From NCBI GenBank assembly GCA_029862125.1, contig JAOTXY010000019.1, forward strand, positions 1 through 52,273: DNA of 52,273 bases, read 5' to 3'. Source of the stretch: Gammaproteobacteria bacterium. GTDB taxonomy: Bacteria > Pseudomonadota > Gammaproteobacteria > GCA-001735895. This document shows positions 8,748 to 18,342 of the stretch, in pieces; position 1 is the stretch's first letter, and each line of letters starts with the position of its first letter. The position numbers were made by a program, and so were the translations under genes. The notes beneath the pieces are model-generated. The model was not told where the DNA came from. It saw nothing but the letters and a program-made list of their open reading frames with translations, and searched no databases.

Positions 8748-9392
8748 CTAGTTAAATTCGGGAAAAAGATCGGATCCGGAAGCACCCTGCTTAGCTGGCT
8801 GCCAACGTTCTACGACCAGCCTGACAGTAATCGTATCGTTCGCCAGTTCAATCTTACGCGGTAACCGTGAATCTTCCTGCTGCTCGAAGTAGTCGAGGTA
8901 GCTAATGTCCCACTGGTCCTGTTTAATCGACCTGGTGCGGCCATCCGTCCTCACGCGATGCGAATAATCGCTCCCGGGTCTAGGCATTCCGCGAATCCAG
9001 TAGTCGAGCCCACCGATCGGCAGTGACCAGCCAATCACGTCCTCCAGCAGTGCTTCCGCAGAAAGATTCTCGAAAATCCGCCCATCGGGCAGCTTTAATC
9101 GATAGGGCTCGCCCGGTTCAGACTCAATGCGAAAAACACCCTGTCCGAAAGGCGCTTCCAGCAGCAACATGAAACTGTCGGGATCTCGTTGCCAGCGAAA
9201 ACTGATGTTATAGGCCCCACCTTCGAATTTTATGAACGCCCTGGAATGCATATCCCAGTCGCTGTATTGCGCCACTACCTGCTGCTGACTGACCCAAAGT
9301 GCCTGCGCTTGCTGACGCTCCTCAAGGCTGGCAAATTGACTACAACCAGCGATTGCCAATACGGCGCAAGCAAAGGAGACGGGGCGCAGCAA
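8748..9392 (-). CDS. lolB: outer-membrane lipoprotein insertion protein LolB
   Basis: LolB is the outer-membrane acceptor that takes lipoproteins from the periplasmic carrier LolA. The sequence shows a lipoprotein signal (LRPVSFACAVLAIAGC) with lipobox LAIAGC. A LolB beta-barrel-like domain follows, including FRWQRDPDSFMLLLEAPFGQG and LLEDVIGWSLPIGGLDYWIRG, which are typical of the family. The start is uncertain. A TTG at 9392 gives a normal short n-region and a 214-residue product. An ATG at 9479 gives 243 residues with an atypically long N-terminus overlapping the TPR gene by 73 bases. Position between the TPR gene and ispE supports the call. Confidence 0.9.
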   Translation of the reverse strand: MLRPVSFACAVLAIAGCSQFASLEERQQAQALWVSQQQVVAQYSDWDMHSRAFIKFEGGAYNISFRWQRDPDSFMLLLEAPFGQGVFRIESEPGEPYRLKLPDGRIFENLSAEALLEDVIGWSLPIGGLDYWIRGMPRPGSDYSHRVRTDGRTRSIKQDQWDISYLDYFEQQEDSRLPRKIELANDTITVRLVVERWQPAKQGASGSDLFPEFN

Positions 9393-9406
9393 GCTGTAGA
9401 AGAATA

Positions 9407-11155
9407 TCAGGGGATAAATCGCTGCATTACTTCCTGCAGCATGGGATCGTTGGGAGATTTTTCGAGCGCCTCTTTCCATATGCTGGTCGCTTCTTCCTGG
9501 TTACCACTAACCCAGAGAACCTCACCGAGATGCGCGGCAATCTCCGCATCGTTAAAATGCGATAGCGCCTTGCGTAACAGGCCGATGGCCTTGTCATACT
9601 CGCCCAGGCGATAATGCACCCACCCCCAGCTATCGATGATGGCGGCATCGTCAGGCATTATTTCAATGGCGCGTTTGATATAACCATAGGCTTCTTGATA
9701 ACGATCGGTCTGATCGGCAAGAGTAAAACCCAGCGCGTTAAGTGCATGGGCGTTGTCCGGCTCGGTTTTCAAAATGGTCCGTATATCTGCCTCGAGCAGA
9801 TCAATACGCCCCAGTTTTTCAGCCACCAGTGCTCGCGAATACAGGAGATCGCTATTACCGGGTACGATACCAAGGGCCGTATTAAAAACCTCTAACGCCT
9901 GCTCGTAACGTCGCGCACTGCGCAACAGCTCCCCCTTGGTGATATAAATCCGCACCAGCGATCCATCTGACTGGCTGCCCTTAAGCATTGCGTCGAGATG
10001 TGCGATGGCCTCCTCGGTGCGGCCCGAGATTCCGAGCATATCTGCAATACGCAGCCGCGCGTCAAACTTATATTCTCCAACGTGCACCTCCCGGTACCAG
10101 TCGATTGCAGCCTCATATTGTTTACGATTCTCGTAAATGCGCCCAAGATAATACTGCGCTTCGCCCTCACGCTGCTTAAGCCTGACCAGCATCATCATGT
10201 ACTTTTCAGCATCGTCCAGACGCTGCGACTCGAGCGATAACAGGCCAAGCGTGAAAAGCAACTCGGCATCTTCAGGTGAGGCCTGGTGTAGTTTTTCAAA
10301 TTCTCTGCGCGCTTTTTCATACTCCTTGATATCGACCAGCAAGCGTGCGTAAGTAAGCCGTAAACCCTGATCATCGGGATTTTTTTGCACCGCCTTTTGC
10401 AGGCTTACCACGGCTTCGTCAGATCTTCCCAGCTTGAGTAAAACCCTGGCGCGGGCGGAATGCACGCCCTCTATTTCGGCCAGTGCAATCGAGCGATTGA
10501 AGTATTTAAGCGCCTCTTCCGGACGTCCATTTTGCGCGGCCAACATGCCATGCAAATACTGCGCATAGGCGCGAGATGGATTTTCTTCGGCGAGGCGTTG
10601 AGTCACGGCAAGGACCGTGTTGGCATTTTTTTCACGTGCCAACAGCCCAAGCAGCGGTGGAAATAACTGGGAGTCTTCCAATTCGCTGGTCTGAATCAAG
10701 CTATTGATATAGTTAAATGCTTCAGGAATATTGTCCTGACGGATATAGATCGCGGCAATCACCTGTCGCGATTCAACTCGTTTAGGATCCAGATCGATCC
10801 AGCGTTGAGCCGCCTCGATTGCGGCTTCAAGGTCTTGTCCGTAAACCGCGACTCGCACCGCGCGTTCGGCTATGTCGGGATTCTCCTGTGATTTCGCAAG
10901 TTCAAGATAATGCTTGATCGCAAGCTCTGTATCACCCTGGTTTAAGGCGATTTCGGCTACCATCAGTGCATACGAGGCATCGGCAACCGCGTCTTGCTGT
11001 GAGCCCAGGGTATTTATCTGAACCGCCTGGGATTCAAGCGGGGCCGGAGATTTCGATGACATCTGCGGTAATCCGGCACAAGCCGCAACCAATAGGCTCA
11101 TCAAGACAAAAACAGGGCGAATTATAAGCTTGATAAAATTCAATCCGATTTCCAC
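9407..11155 (-). CDS. tetratricopeptide-repeat lipoprotein
   Basis: The product is 582 residues from a GTG start. The N-terminus has a lipoprotein signal with a lipobox ending LVAAC (near residue 26), so an envelope location is likely. The rest is a long array of TPR units, for example AQYYLGRIYENRKQYEAAID, ALNALGFTLADQTDRYQEAY and DSWGWVHYRLGEYDKAIG. Such proteins act as scaffolds; the partner is unknown. In Pseudomonas a comparable TPR gene lies between hemA and lolB, as here, which makes an envelope or lipoprotein-trafficking role plausible but unproven. It is divergent from hemA, with about 126 bases between the two starts. Confidence 0.85.
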   Translation of the reverse strand: MEIGLNFIKLIIRPVFVLMSLLVAACAGLPQMSSKSPAPLESQAVQINTLGSQQDAVADASYALMVAEIALNQGDTELAIKHYLELAKSQENPDIAERAVRVAVYGQDLEAAIEAAQRWIDLDPKRVESRQVIAAIYIRQDNIPEAFNYINSLIQTSELEDSQLFPPLLGLLAREKNANTVLAVTQRLAEENPSRAYAQYLHGMLAAQNGRPEEALKYFNRSIALAEIEGVHSARARVLLKLGRSDEAVVSLQKAVQKNPDDQGLRLTYARLLVDIKEYEKARREFEKLHQASPEDAELLFTLGLLSLESQRLDDAEKYMMMLVRLKQREGEAQYYLGRIYENRKQYEAAIDWYREVHVGEYKFDARLRIADMLGISGRTEEAIAHLDAMLKGSQSDGSLVRIYITKGELLRSARRYEQALEVFNTALGIVPGNSDLLYSRALVAEKLGRIDLLEADIRTILKTEPDNAHALNALGFTLADQTDRYQEAYGYIKRAIEIMPDDAAIIDSWGWVHYRLGEYDKAIGLLRKALSHFNDAEIAAHLGEVLWVSGNQEEATSIWKEALEKSPNDPMLQEVMQRFIP

Positions 11156-11281
11156 AAGAGAATTTACAATGAGTGTAGCATTTCAGTATAGGATTGTATT
11201 TAGCATGATTTGTTCCACGAATGTTGTATTTGGCAGGTTTATGCCCGAAAATTGACTGTTGGCACGGAACCTTCCCTGAAC

Positions 11282-12538
11282 ATGGCCTTATTGTCGCTTG
11301 GCATTAATCATTTAACCGCACCGGTTGATATTCGAGAAAAAGTCGCATTTGCACCCGAGCAAATGCGCCATGCTTTGCACGAACTACAGGATATTCCCGC
11401 GGTAAATGAATCGGTTATTGTGTCAACCTGTAATCGCACCGAAATATATTGCGACACATCCTCGGATTGCAGCGATACCATCATGCACTGGCTCACAGCC
11501 CATCACGGCATCAACGAAAATGGCCTTGCCCCTTTTATATATCAGCATAGCGACCGGGAAGTCGCACGCCACCTGTTTCGCGTTGCATCCGGGCTTGATT
11601 CGATGGTGCTTGGCGAGCCCCAGATCCTGGGACAGCTCAAGGAATCTTATGATCAGGCACGTGGTGGCAACTCGATTAACTCGATTCTTGACCGCCTGTT
11701 CCAGCACTCGTTCAGCGTTGCCAAGCGGGTACGCACCGACACCGAGATCGGATCCAACCCGGTATCGGTTGCGTTCGCCGCGGTAAGCTTGTCGAAGCAG
11801 ATTTTCGGTAAGCTCAATGAATTACACGCCTTGCTAATCGGTGCCGGTGAAACCATAGAACTGGTTTCCCGTCATTTGAAAAGCCAGCAGATCGGTTCCA
11901 TGACGATCGCCAATCGCAGTGTAGAACGTGCACAGGTTCTAGCCGATCAGATCGGTGCCGACGCGGTGCCAATTAATACCGTCCCGGAGCAACTGGCGCG
12001 AGCCGATATCGTCATTTCCTCGACCGCAAGTCAACTACCGATTCTGGGTAAAGGCGCCACTGAGTCCGCGCTGAAGAAGCGTAAACATCGACCCATTTTT
12101 ATGGTCGATCTTGCCGTTCCGCGCGACATCGAAGCCGAGGTCGGAACGCTGCAGGACATTTATCTTTATAGCGTGGATGATTTAAAGACGGTGGTAGATG
12201 AGAATTTACGCGGACGAGAACTGGCTGCCGAGGCCGCCCTGGAAATTGTCAACCTCGAGGTCACGATGTTCGACCAGTGGCTTAAGACCCACCAGTCGGC
12301 CGACCATATCCGGCAAATGCGTGATAGCGCCGACCTGATAAAACAACAGGCAATCGAAAAGGCCCTGCAGCAACTGAAACAGGCATCCGATCCCGAGGAA
12401 GCGATTCAGCGACTCGCCAACGAAATTACCAACAAACTGATGCACAGGCCGACCCTCGAAATGCGCAAGGCACTGCAAAACGAAGATGAAGAGCGCATCG
12501 AGTTGCTCAAATCGCTGATCACACCCGACTCGCAATAA
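11282..12538 (+). CDS. hemA: glutamyl-tRNA reductase
   Basis: This enzyme reduces glutamyl-tRNA(Glu) with NADPH to glutamate-1-semialdehyde, the first committed step of C5 tetrapyrrole synthesis. The 418-residue product begins [10 protein letters not shown]. The catalytic cysteine is C50 in [24 protein letters not shown], the NADPH-binding region [11 protein letters not shown] and the C-terminal dimerisation helices with the [12 protein letters not shown] region are all present. The ATG at 11282 gives the family start; further upstream codons add an unrelated N-terminus. prfA follows after 4 bases, the classic hemA-prfA coupling. Confidence 0.97.
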   Translation: MALLSLGINHLTAPVDIREKVAFAPEQMRHALHELQDIPAVNESVIVSTCNRTEIYCDTSSDCSDTIMHWLTAHHGINENGLAPFIYQHSDREVARHLFRVASGLDSMVLGEPQILGQLKESYDQARGGNSINSILDRLFQHSFSVAKRVRTDTEIGSNPVSVAFAAVSLSKQIFGKLNELHALLIGAGETIELVSRHLKSQQIGSMTIANRSVERAQVLADQIGADAVPINTVPEQLARADIVISSTASQLPILGKGATESALKKRKHRPIFMVDLAVPRDIEAEVGTLQDIYLYSVDDLKTVVDENLRGRELAAEAALEIVNLEVTMFDQWLKTHQSADHIRQMRDSADLIKQQAIEKALQQLKQASDPEEAIQRLANEITNKLMHRPTLEMRKALQNEDEERIELLKSLITPDSQ

Positions 12539-12542
12539 GGTC

Positions 12543-13643
12543 ATGAAAGAATCGTTGCTTAACAAGTTGGAGGCACTGTGCGCCAGGCACGAAGAGATCG
12601 CCGGAATGCTGGCTGATATTACAGTTATCAATGACCAGGAGCAGTTTCGAAACCTGTCGATGGAATATGCGCAACTGGAAGATGTCGTAACAAACTTCAA
12701 CCGCTTGCAGCAAGCTCAGACAGAGCTTGCGTCCGCTCGTGAAATGTTGAACGAAGAGGACGTCGAGCTCAGGGAACTTGCCGAGGAGGAAATCGCCGAC
12801 AACAGCGGCAAGATCGAAGTCCTCGAAATCGAACTACAAAAGCTTTTATTGCCGAAGGATCCCAACGATAACGCCAATGTATTCCTCGAAATCCGGGCGG
12901 GCACCGGTGGCGACGAAGCCGCTATTTTCGCCGGCGACCTGTTTCGCATGTACTGCCGCTACGCCGAATCGAAAAAATGGCAACTGGAGGTACTAAACAG
13001 TAACGAGGGTGAACATGGTGGCTACAAGGAAATTATTGCACGCATTGTTGGTAATGGTGCTTACTCGCATCTGAAGTTCGAGTCCGGGGCGCACCGCGTC
13101 CAACGCGTGCCAGAAACCGAGTCACAGGGACGCGTACACACTTCTGCCGCGACCGTAGCGATTATTCCGGAAAGCGACGAAATACAGATGATTGAGATAA
13201 ACCCTGCAGATTTGCGCATCGATACTTTTCGAGCCTCGGGTGCCGGCGGCCAGCATGTCAATAAAACCGACTCGGCGATTCGGCTGACGCATATTCCCAC
13301 CGGAACCGTGGTTGAATGCCAGGATGAACGATCGCAGCACAAGAACAGGGCCCGCGCCATGTCATTATTGCAGGCTCGAATCTATGACGCCGAAAAACAA
13401 AAGCAGGATGCAGAGCAGGCCGCGGAACGCAAGTCCCTGGTCGGCGGTGGTGATCGCTCGGAACGTATTCGCACCTATAATTTCCCACAGGGCAGATTGA
13501 CCGATCACCGCATCAATCTAACCCTTTATAAACTCGATGAAATCATGCAGGGCAGCCTCGGCCAGGTCGTAGACCCGCTGATGCACGAATACCAGGCAGA
13601 ACAACTCGCCAGCCTGGGCAACGAAGACCGCGGCCTCAACTAA
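12543..13643 (+). CDS. prfA: peptide chain release factor 1
   Basis: RF1 recognises UAA and UAG stop codons and triggers release of the finished peptide. The 366-residue product has the GGQ tripeptide at residues 235-237 within [15 protein letters not shown]. The decoding PxT-type element is [15 protein letters not shown]. The long N-terminal coiled domain is also present. All family blocks are intact. The gene follows hemA by 4 bases. Its 3' side is filled by a compound repeat before prmC, whose product methylates the GGQ glutamine of this protein. Confidence 0.97.
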   Translation: MKESLLNKLEALCARHEEIAGMLADITVINDQEQFRNLSMEYAQLEDVVTNFNRLQQAQTELASAREMLNEEDVELRELAEEEIADNSGKIEVLEIELQKLLLPKDPNDNANVFLEIRAGTGGDEAAIFAGDLFRMYCRYAESKKWQLEVLNSNEGEHGGYKEIIARIVGNGAYSHLKFESGAHRVQRVPETESQGRVHTSAATVAIIPESDEIQMIEINPADLRIDTFRASGAGGQHVNKTDSAIRLTHIPTGTVVECQDERSQHKNRARAMSLLQARIYDAEKQKQDAEQAAERKSLVGGGDRSERIRTYNFPQGRLTDHRINLTLYKLDEIMQGSLGQVVDPLMHEYQAEQLASLGNEDRGLN

Positions 13644-13735
13644 TTCGGATCGTCCCGGAAACTATTTAACACTTATCGAATGATTAATAGCGGCGTCTGC
13701 TACAAGATCCCTGCTTTCACGGCGGTCCGACGCAT

Positions 13736-14023
13736 CGGAATGACGCCTTGGGAGTGGAATATTTCTGCCGCTTCCAGTGTTGTGAGAGCAAGGCAAAAAT
13801 TCCCACAATAGCGCGAGCATACATACACGTATGCGAGCGTTTTGTGGGAATTTTTAACGCCGCTATCGGGGGAATGACGTCCTGGGTTTGGATAATTTCT
13901 GCCGCCATCAGCACCGTGAGAGCAAGGCATAAACTTCCACAATAGCGCGAGCAATACATATGAGTATGCGAGCGTTTTGTGGAAGTTTATAACGCCGCTA
14001 TCGCGGTGCTGATGGCGGCAGAA
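13736..14023. repeat. tandem 134-base units with nested palindromes (prfA-prmC gap)
   Basis: Two tandem copies start at 13736 and 13870, in register with a period of 134 and a single one-base shift in the hairpin loop. Each copy contains a hairpin: arms at about 13795-13808/13842-13855 in unit 1 and 13929-13942/13977-13990 in unit 2. The arms differ between units at three positions, and each difference is matched by the complementary change in the opposite arm. Unit 2 is also enclosed by a perfect 20-base inverted repeat (13897-13916 with 14004-14023, starting TTCTGCCGCCATC). A reversed ATAGCGGCGT motif at 13687 matches the ends of the units. No gene is seen in the 499-base gap. Confidence 0.85.
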
Positions 14024-14142
14024 AAAAAAGGCCGTCCCTGGCCACGTGATATCATCAATAGATCGGGGGAGGAGTTATTGATGTACACAGGTAACTTATA
14101 GATGATTTCCAGGATTTCCCATAGTGAACAAGTTCATATTCC

Positions 14143-15006
14143 ATGAGTGAACGAATCGACGACGCCCTCCGCTGGGGAAGAGACCTTATCTCGGCCTGCA
14201 GCGAAACAGCACGCCTGGACGCCGAGTTATTACTGGCTTATTGCCTCGATAAACCGCGCAGTTATCTTTACGGGCGACCCGAACAGGAACTAAGCCAGTC
14301 CTGCTGGCAGAAATATCAGCAACTGGTGCAAAAAAGACTCGAGCCCACCCCGGTTGCCTACCTGCTTGGCAGTCGCGAATTCTATTCGATGGAATTTACG
14401 GTGACTCCGGCGGCACTGGTACCCAGGCCGGAAACCGAGTTACTGGTTGAACTTGCTTTAGAACTGATTCCGATCGCGGCAACATATCGCGTTTGCGACC
14501 TGGGTACCGGCAGCGGGATTATCGCGATAACTTTGAAAAAACAGCGCCCCCTGGCCAGCGTTCTCGCCACCGATGTCGACCCGGGATGCCTGGTGTTGGC
14601 TCGAGATAACGCGGTTCGTCATGGTGTCGAGGTCGAATTTATCGAATCTGACTGGTACCGGCAGCTAGCGCAAGGAATGGTGTTTAATCTGATCGTTTCA
14701 AATCCACCCTATATCGCCGCAAACCATCCATTTTTGACACAGGGTGATCTACCCGCTGAACCCGGGCTGGCGTTAACCCCGGGCACCACCGGACTTGAAG
14801 CACTGGAGCAGATAGTGAGTCACGCCCCGGGCTACCTGGTTAACGGCGGATACCTGATAGTGGAGCATGGTTATGACCAGCAGGCCATGGTTGCTGAATT
14901 GCTAAAAGCACAGGGTTTCAGCGAAATTCGCTGTGTCACCGATTATAACGATCTACCGCGCACCAGCGTTGCCAAACTGGTTGAAAACCTAAATTCCGGA
15001 GCGTAG
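14143..15006 (+). CDS. prmC: protein-(glutamine-N5) methyltransferase, release-factor specific
   Basis: PrmC (HemK) methylates the glutamine of the GGQ motif in release factors 1 and 2 using S-adenosylmethionine. The 287-residue product has an N-terminal helical RF-binding domain, PVAYLLGSREFYSMEF, the SAM-binding motif DLGTGSG at residues 119-125, and the catalytic NPPY at 187-190. The ATG follows the large repeat by about 120 bases; the ribosome site is weak. The placement after hemA-prfA is the conserved arrangement. Confidence 0.96.
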   Translation: MSERIDDALRWGRDLISACSETARLDAELLLAYCLDKPRSYLYGRPEQELSQSCWQKYQQLVQKRLEPTPVAYLLGSREFYSMEFTVTPAALVPRPETELLVELALELIPIAATYRVCDLGTGSGIIAITLKKQRPLASVLATDVDPGCLVLARDNAVRHGVEVEFIESDWYRQLAQGMVFNLIVSNPPYIAANHPFLTQGDLPAEPGLALTPGTTGLEALEQIVSHAPGYLVNGGYLIVEHGYDQQAMVAELLKAQGFSEIRCVTDYNDLPRTSVAKLVENLNSGA

Positions 15007-15017
15007 TCTTTTAATCC

Positions 15018-15401
15018 ATGGAAGACGCGGACCGCTATCGATGTCGCCGCATTTACCTGAAGCAAAGCGACGATCCAGCCTGCCAGGCCAGGGCCGCTTG
15101 CGAGGTACTGATTGACATCGACGGCATTCTGCTTGCATCTCCGTTTAGCAAAAACGGTGCCCACATTATCTATTCTCTCGACAAACTGAGTTTTGAAATT
15201 GTGACAGAGTTACTTGGCGAACTCGATTTCGAGATGGATAATTCGTTGCTATTAACGCTGCGCAATAGCATATTCGGTTTTCTCGAAGAAAATGCGCGCG
15301 GCAACATGCAAATTGACGTGACCGAGTTTCAACAGGAAGATGGCGAAATTCCGCAGTTTCCGCATCAAGATACCAACAAATATTGGGATGATTACCGCTA
15401 G
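15018..15401 (+). CDS. small conserved-looking protein of unknown function
   Basis: The product is 127 residues, cytoplasmic by appearance, with no signal or membrane segment. Residues about 8-75 alternate short strands and helices (RRIYLKQSDDPACQARAACEVL, IDGILLASPFSKNGAHIIYSL, SFEIVTELLGELDFEM) in a pattern that could be a ferredoxin-like heavy-metal-associated fold. The CxxC motif of true HMA domains is missing. The tail ends in an aromatic/charged KYWDDYR. The gene starts 11 bases after prmC and its TAG stop shares one base with the GTG of the FetB-like permease, so it is translationally coupled to that gene. A role in metal handling is inference from this linkage only. Confidence 0.7.
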   Translation: MEDADRYRCRRIYLKQSDDPACQARAACEVLIDIDGILLASPFSKNGAHIIYSLDKLSFEIVTELLGELDFEMDNSLLLTLRNSIFGFLEENARGNMQIDVTEFQQEDGEIPQFPHQDTNKYWDDYR

Positions 15402-16132
15402 TGTATGAAATAACGCTGGTTGATATTACGATCGCATTCATCCCGGTTCTGGTTACCCTGGTCATCATTTTTTACTGGTCAACCAGTCTTAAAAATGCCG
15501 CTATCGCAATCCTGCGCATGCTGATACAGCTACTGCTGATCGGTTACACGCTGGAATTCATCTTCAATACCAATAATCAATGGATCATCCTGGCAGTGCT
15601 GAGCTTTATGTTACTTGCGGCAAGCTGGATCGCGCTAGGCCCACTGCCCGTGAAGCGCTCAACGCTGCTGGCTTGCAGCTTGGGCGCAATTGCCGTGGGC
15701 GGTATCTTCAACCTGGTGTTGATTAGCCAGGGAGTCCTGCATGCCGAGCCCTGGTACCAGCCTGCAATATTGATCCCACTTGCCGGGATGATTTTTTCCA
15801 ATTCGATGAATAGCGTCAGCCTGGCCGGTGAGCGTCTTTACAGCGAGCTGGAACATCATAACGACTATGCGCGGGCGCGCAGTATCGCTTTCCAGGCAGC
15901 GCTGATTCCAATTACGAATTCATTACTGGCGGTTGGCCTGGTGTCGCTACCCGGTATGATGACCGGCCAGATCCTGGCCGGGACCTCGCCCCTGGTCGCC
16001 GCGCGTTACCAGATTATCGTGATGTGTATGATTTTCAGTTCCGCCGGCATTTCGGCCGCCCTGTTCCTATGGCTGATACGCGCACAATGCAGACAACAAA
16101 CCGCTGAAACCGGAGTCGATACATGTGGATAA
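15401..16132 (+). CDS. FetB/UPF0014-family ABC permease
   Basis: The 243-residue integral membrane protein has about seven hydrophobic segments and the family signatures AGMIFSNSMNSVSLAGERL and LPGMMTGQILAGTSPLVAARYQI. In E. coli, FetB with the ATPase FetA exports iron and protects against oxidative stress. Here no FetA-type ATPase lies beside it, so the partner must be elsewhere or the function differs. The GTG start overlaps the preceding gene's stop by one base, and the next gene starts 10 bases before this one's end, indicating a tight operon. Confidence 0.85.
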   Translation: MYEITLVDITIAFIPVLVTLVIIFYWSTSLKNAAIAILRMLIQLLLIGYTLEFIFNTNNQWIILAVLSFMLLAASWIALGPLPVKRSTLLACSLGAIAVGGIFNLVLISQGVLHAEPWYQPAILIPLAGMIFSNSMNSVSLAGERLYSELEHHNDYARARSIAFQAALIPITNSLLAVGLVSLPGMMTGQILAGTSPLVAARYQIIVMCMIFSSAGISAALFLWLIRAQCRQQTAETGVDTCG

Positions 16133-17109
16133 TTCTTGGCGTTGTCGTTGCCATCCTGCTCGCTGCACTGATCTACCTCGCCACCCTTGACGGTAATTTC
16201 CAGGCCAGGCGAAGCCTCGAGATTGACGCACCGCTGGATTCGGTTTTTGCCGCAATCGTGGATTTCAAATCCTGGCCCGAATGGAGCCCCTGGTTGATGC
16301 ACGAGCCCGAAACCAAAATCACCTATAGTGAAAACTACGCGCAAGAAAACGGGTTTTACAGCTGGGACGGCAAGGTGGTCGGCGCCGGTAAGCTGACGCA
16401 CCTTGAAATAAAGCCCGGTACCGGCATCAGGCAGCAAATCGAATTTTTGCGCCCTTTCAAATCGATGAACGAGGTCAACTGGGGGTTCGAAGCCCGGGAT
16501 GGCGGCACCGTGGTAAGCTGGGAAATGAACGGAAGTATGCCGTTCCTGTTTCGATTCATGGCGCAGCGAATGGCGCCGATGATCGAGCGCGACTACGAAC
16601 TTGGCCTGGCGCTGCTGGGTGGTTACATGAATGCCGCGTCGCCACACCCCGAAGTTGAGTTTATCGGTCGCGAAGAGCTGGAGGCGTTCAATTACTGGGC
16701 TATTCCGTGCAATGGCAACCTGCGTCAACTCGAGACAGCGCGCCGATCGAGCATCGAAACTCTGCAGGCCATCGGTTCCGATAAGGTTGGCCTTGCATTA
16801 ACCCTGTATCATCAATTCGATCCCATGGCATCGCAATACCAGGCAGAGGTTGCCGTTCCGGTCGGCAATAGTACCCCGCTATCGAATTACAAGCGGCACG
16901 AGTTCAAGGGGGGGCCGTATTTTAAAATGACACTGCGCGGTGACCTCAGTTTTCTACCGCTCGGATGGTATGCATTACACAGTCATTGCCGCATGCATAA
17001 GATCAAGCTCGACAGCACGCGGCCCGCAATTGAAATATACCTCGGTGACGCAACCAGGATTACCGACGGCAACCAGTTCTCGACCGACCTTTATATTCCA
17101 GTCCAGTGA
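16123..17109 (+). CDS. SRPBCC domain plus GyrI-like effector-binding domain protein
   Basis: The 328-residue product begins with a single membrane-anchor helix (WIILGVVVAILLAALIYLAT). An SRPBCC/polyketide-cyclase-like domain follows (about residues 25-170, with DSVFAAIVDFKSWPEWSPW). A C-terminal region of about 150 residues (IPCNGNLRQLETARRSSIETL ... GGPYFKMTLRGDL ... IEIYLGD) has the outline of a GyrI-like/AraC effector-binding domain. These are ligand-binding folds, so a membrane-tethered small-molecule sensor or carrier is possible; the ligand is unknown. It overlaps the FetB-like gene by 10 bases. Its stop lies only 11 bases from that of the convergent oxidoreductase, with a short GAAGCC/GGCTTC hairpin between them. 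Confidence 0.75.
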   Translation: MWIILGVVVAILLAALIYLATLDGNFQARRSLEIDAPLDSVFAAIVDFKSWPEWSPWLMHEPETKITYSENYAQENGFYSWDGKVVGAGKLTHLEIKPGTGIRQQIEFLRPFKSMNEVNWGFEARDGGTVVSWEMNGSMPFLFRFMAQRMAPMIERDYELGLALLGGYMNAASPHPEVEFIGREELEAFNYWAIPCNGNLRQLETARRSSIETLQAIGSDKVGLALTLYHQFDPMASQYQAEVAVPVGNSTPLSNYKRHEFKGGPYFKMTLRGDLSFLPLGWYALHSHCRMHKIKLDSTRPAIEIYLGDATRITDGNQFSTDLYIPVQ

Positions 17110-17120
17110 AGCCATTGGCT

Positions 17121-18086
17121 TCAGCTTATAACGATACGCCCGGCTACCTTGCGATCTTTCAACATCTGCAGGGCTTTTGGCAGCTCTGCAAACGACCTTG
17201 TCTGGCTGACTCTTGGATTGATATGTCCGGCCTCCAGCATTTCCACCAGCAGCGGCCATTTTGCGGATATACGATCGGGATCCTTGACGCAGGTGAGCCC
17301 GAACGACGAGCCGACAAGGCTTTGATGCCTGACCAGGAAGTGATTCAGGCGGATGCTGGGTATTTTACCGGAAGCGAAACCTAGCGAAACAACCCGGCCA
17401 CCATAGCCCAGTGCCCGCAGTGATTCTTCAAAAAAAATTCCACCCACAGGATCGATGATCACGTTTACCCCATCCGGGGCGATTTCACGTAAATCGTCAT
17501 AAAGGTGCCGGGAATGGGATGAAACAATATGATCTGCCCCACAGGCCCGGGCTATTGCTTCCTTCGCATCATCGCCAACACAGGCAATTACCTCCGCACC
17601 GCGTTGCTTGGCCAGTTCTATACAAGCCGTACCAACAGCCCCCGCAGCACCCCCAATGACAACAACTTCACCGGCAGCCAATCCGGCCCTGTCAAGTGCA
17701 AGTTCCGCGGATCCATAGGAAACCGGGAAAGCAGCGGCAACCGGCAGCGGAATTGATTCGGGAATCGAAGTAACCTGGCTAACGGGTGCGACGACCTTTT
17801 CCGCGTAGCCGCCATGTTTTACGTAGGCAGCCGCCTTTTGACCGAGGCTAAACATTTCGCAATCCGGCCCTAGCCGGGTGATTCTTCCGGAAACTTCCAT
17901 GCCCGGGACAAAGGGAAGTTCGGGTCGCACCTGGAATTGCCCTGAAATCAGCAACAAGTCAGCAAAGTTTACGCCGCAGGCGTTGACCGTAATTTCTACC
18001 TGCCCGGCATCGCATTCAGGTTCAGGCACACTACCCAGCTCCAGGTAGTTTGGTCCTCCCCAGGTTACACATTTCCAGGCACGCAT
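17121..18086 (-). CDS. NADPH:quinone oxidoreductase-family (zinc-free MDR) enzyme
   Basis: The 321-residue product has the medium-chain dehydrogenase layout. The GroES-like N-terminal half includes VNACGVNFADLLLISGQF and PFVPGMEVSGRI. The Rossmann half has the nucleotide loop VIGGAAGAVGTACIELAK (about residues 143-160) and ends FAELPKALQMLKDRKVAGRIV. The zinc ligands of alcohol dehydrogenases are absent, which fits the quinone oxidoreductase/QOR group. The substrate (a quinone or an unsaturated carbonyl compound) cannot be told. It is a single leftward gene with its promoter presumably at 18090-18285. Confidence 0.9.
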   Translation of the reverse strand: MRAWKCVTWGGPNYLELGSVPEPECDAGQVEITVNACGVNFADLLLISGQFQVRPELPFVPGMEVSGRITRLGPDCEMFSLGQKAAAYVKHGGYAEKVVAPVSQVTSIPESIPLPVAAAFPVSYGSAELALDRAGLAAGEVVVIGGAAGAVGTACIELAKQRGAEVIACVGDDAKEAIARACGADHIVSSHSRHLYDDLREIAPDGVNVIIDPVGGIFFEESLRALGYGGRVVSLGFASGKIPSIRLNHFLVRHQSLVGSSFGLTCVKDPDRISAKWPLLVEMLEAGHINPRVSQTRSFAELPKALQMLKDRKVAGRIVIS

Positions 18087-18288
18087 CTTCCCCCTCCCCG
18101 GAACTAACCGTGTCTAACGTAAAACCAGGCCATGGTGACCTGAATGGGGGATTGTAACCAGTTTTTGGTAATGCGGGTTATATTCTGTTGATCGGCAGTC
18201 AACTCCATCCCCGCCACCTATAAATTTACTAGTCAGCGAAAAGTACCAGGATTACAGGTTGCGGCAAGGAATCTGTTTTGATGCGCGC

Positions 18289-18317
18289 AAAAAAAATGGC
18301 TGGTCGTGAGACCAGCC
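18289..18317 (-). terminator. rho-independent terminator, leftward
   Basis: A perfect eight-base stem GGCTGGTC-GTGA-GACCAGCC is followed, read leftward, by eight consecutive T. It insulates the quinone-oxidoreductase promoter from transcription arriving from the right. Confidence 0.85.
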
Positions 18318-18342
18318 AAAATGTCGTAATCGACAATTATAA

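Noticed and set aside
13736-14023. CRISPR array
   Set aside because: The repeated units are 134 bases long, only two in number, and contain inverted repeats without spacer-sized unique sequences; no cas genes are present.
16006-16728. Leftward frame of 240 codons over the FetB and SRPBCC genes
   Set aside because: It is antisense to two coupled genes with recognised domains and shows no signal, domain or ribosome site.
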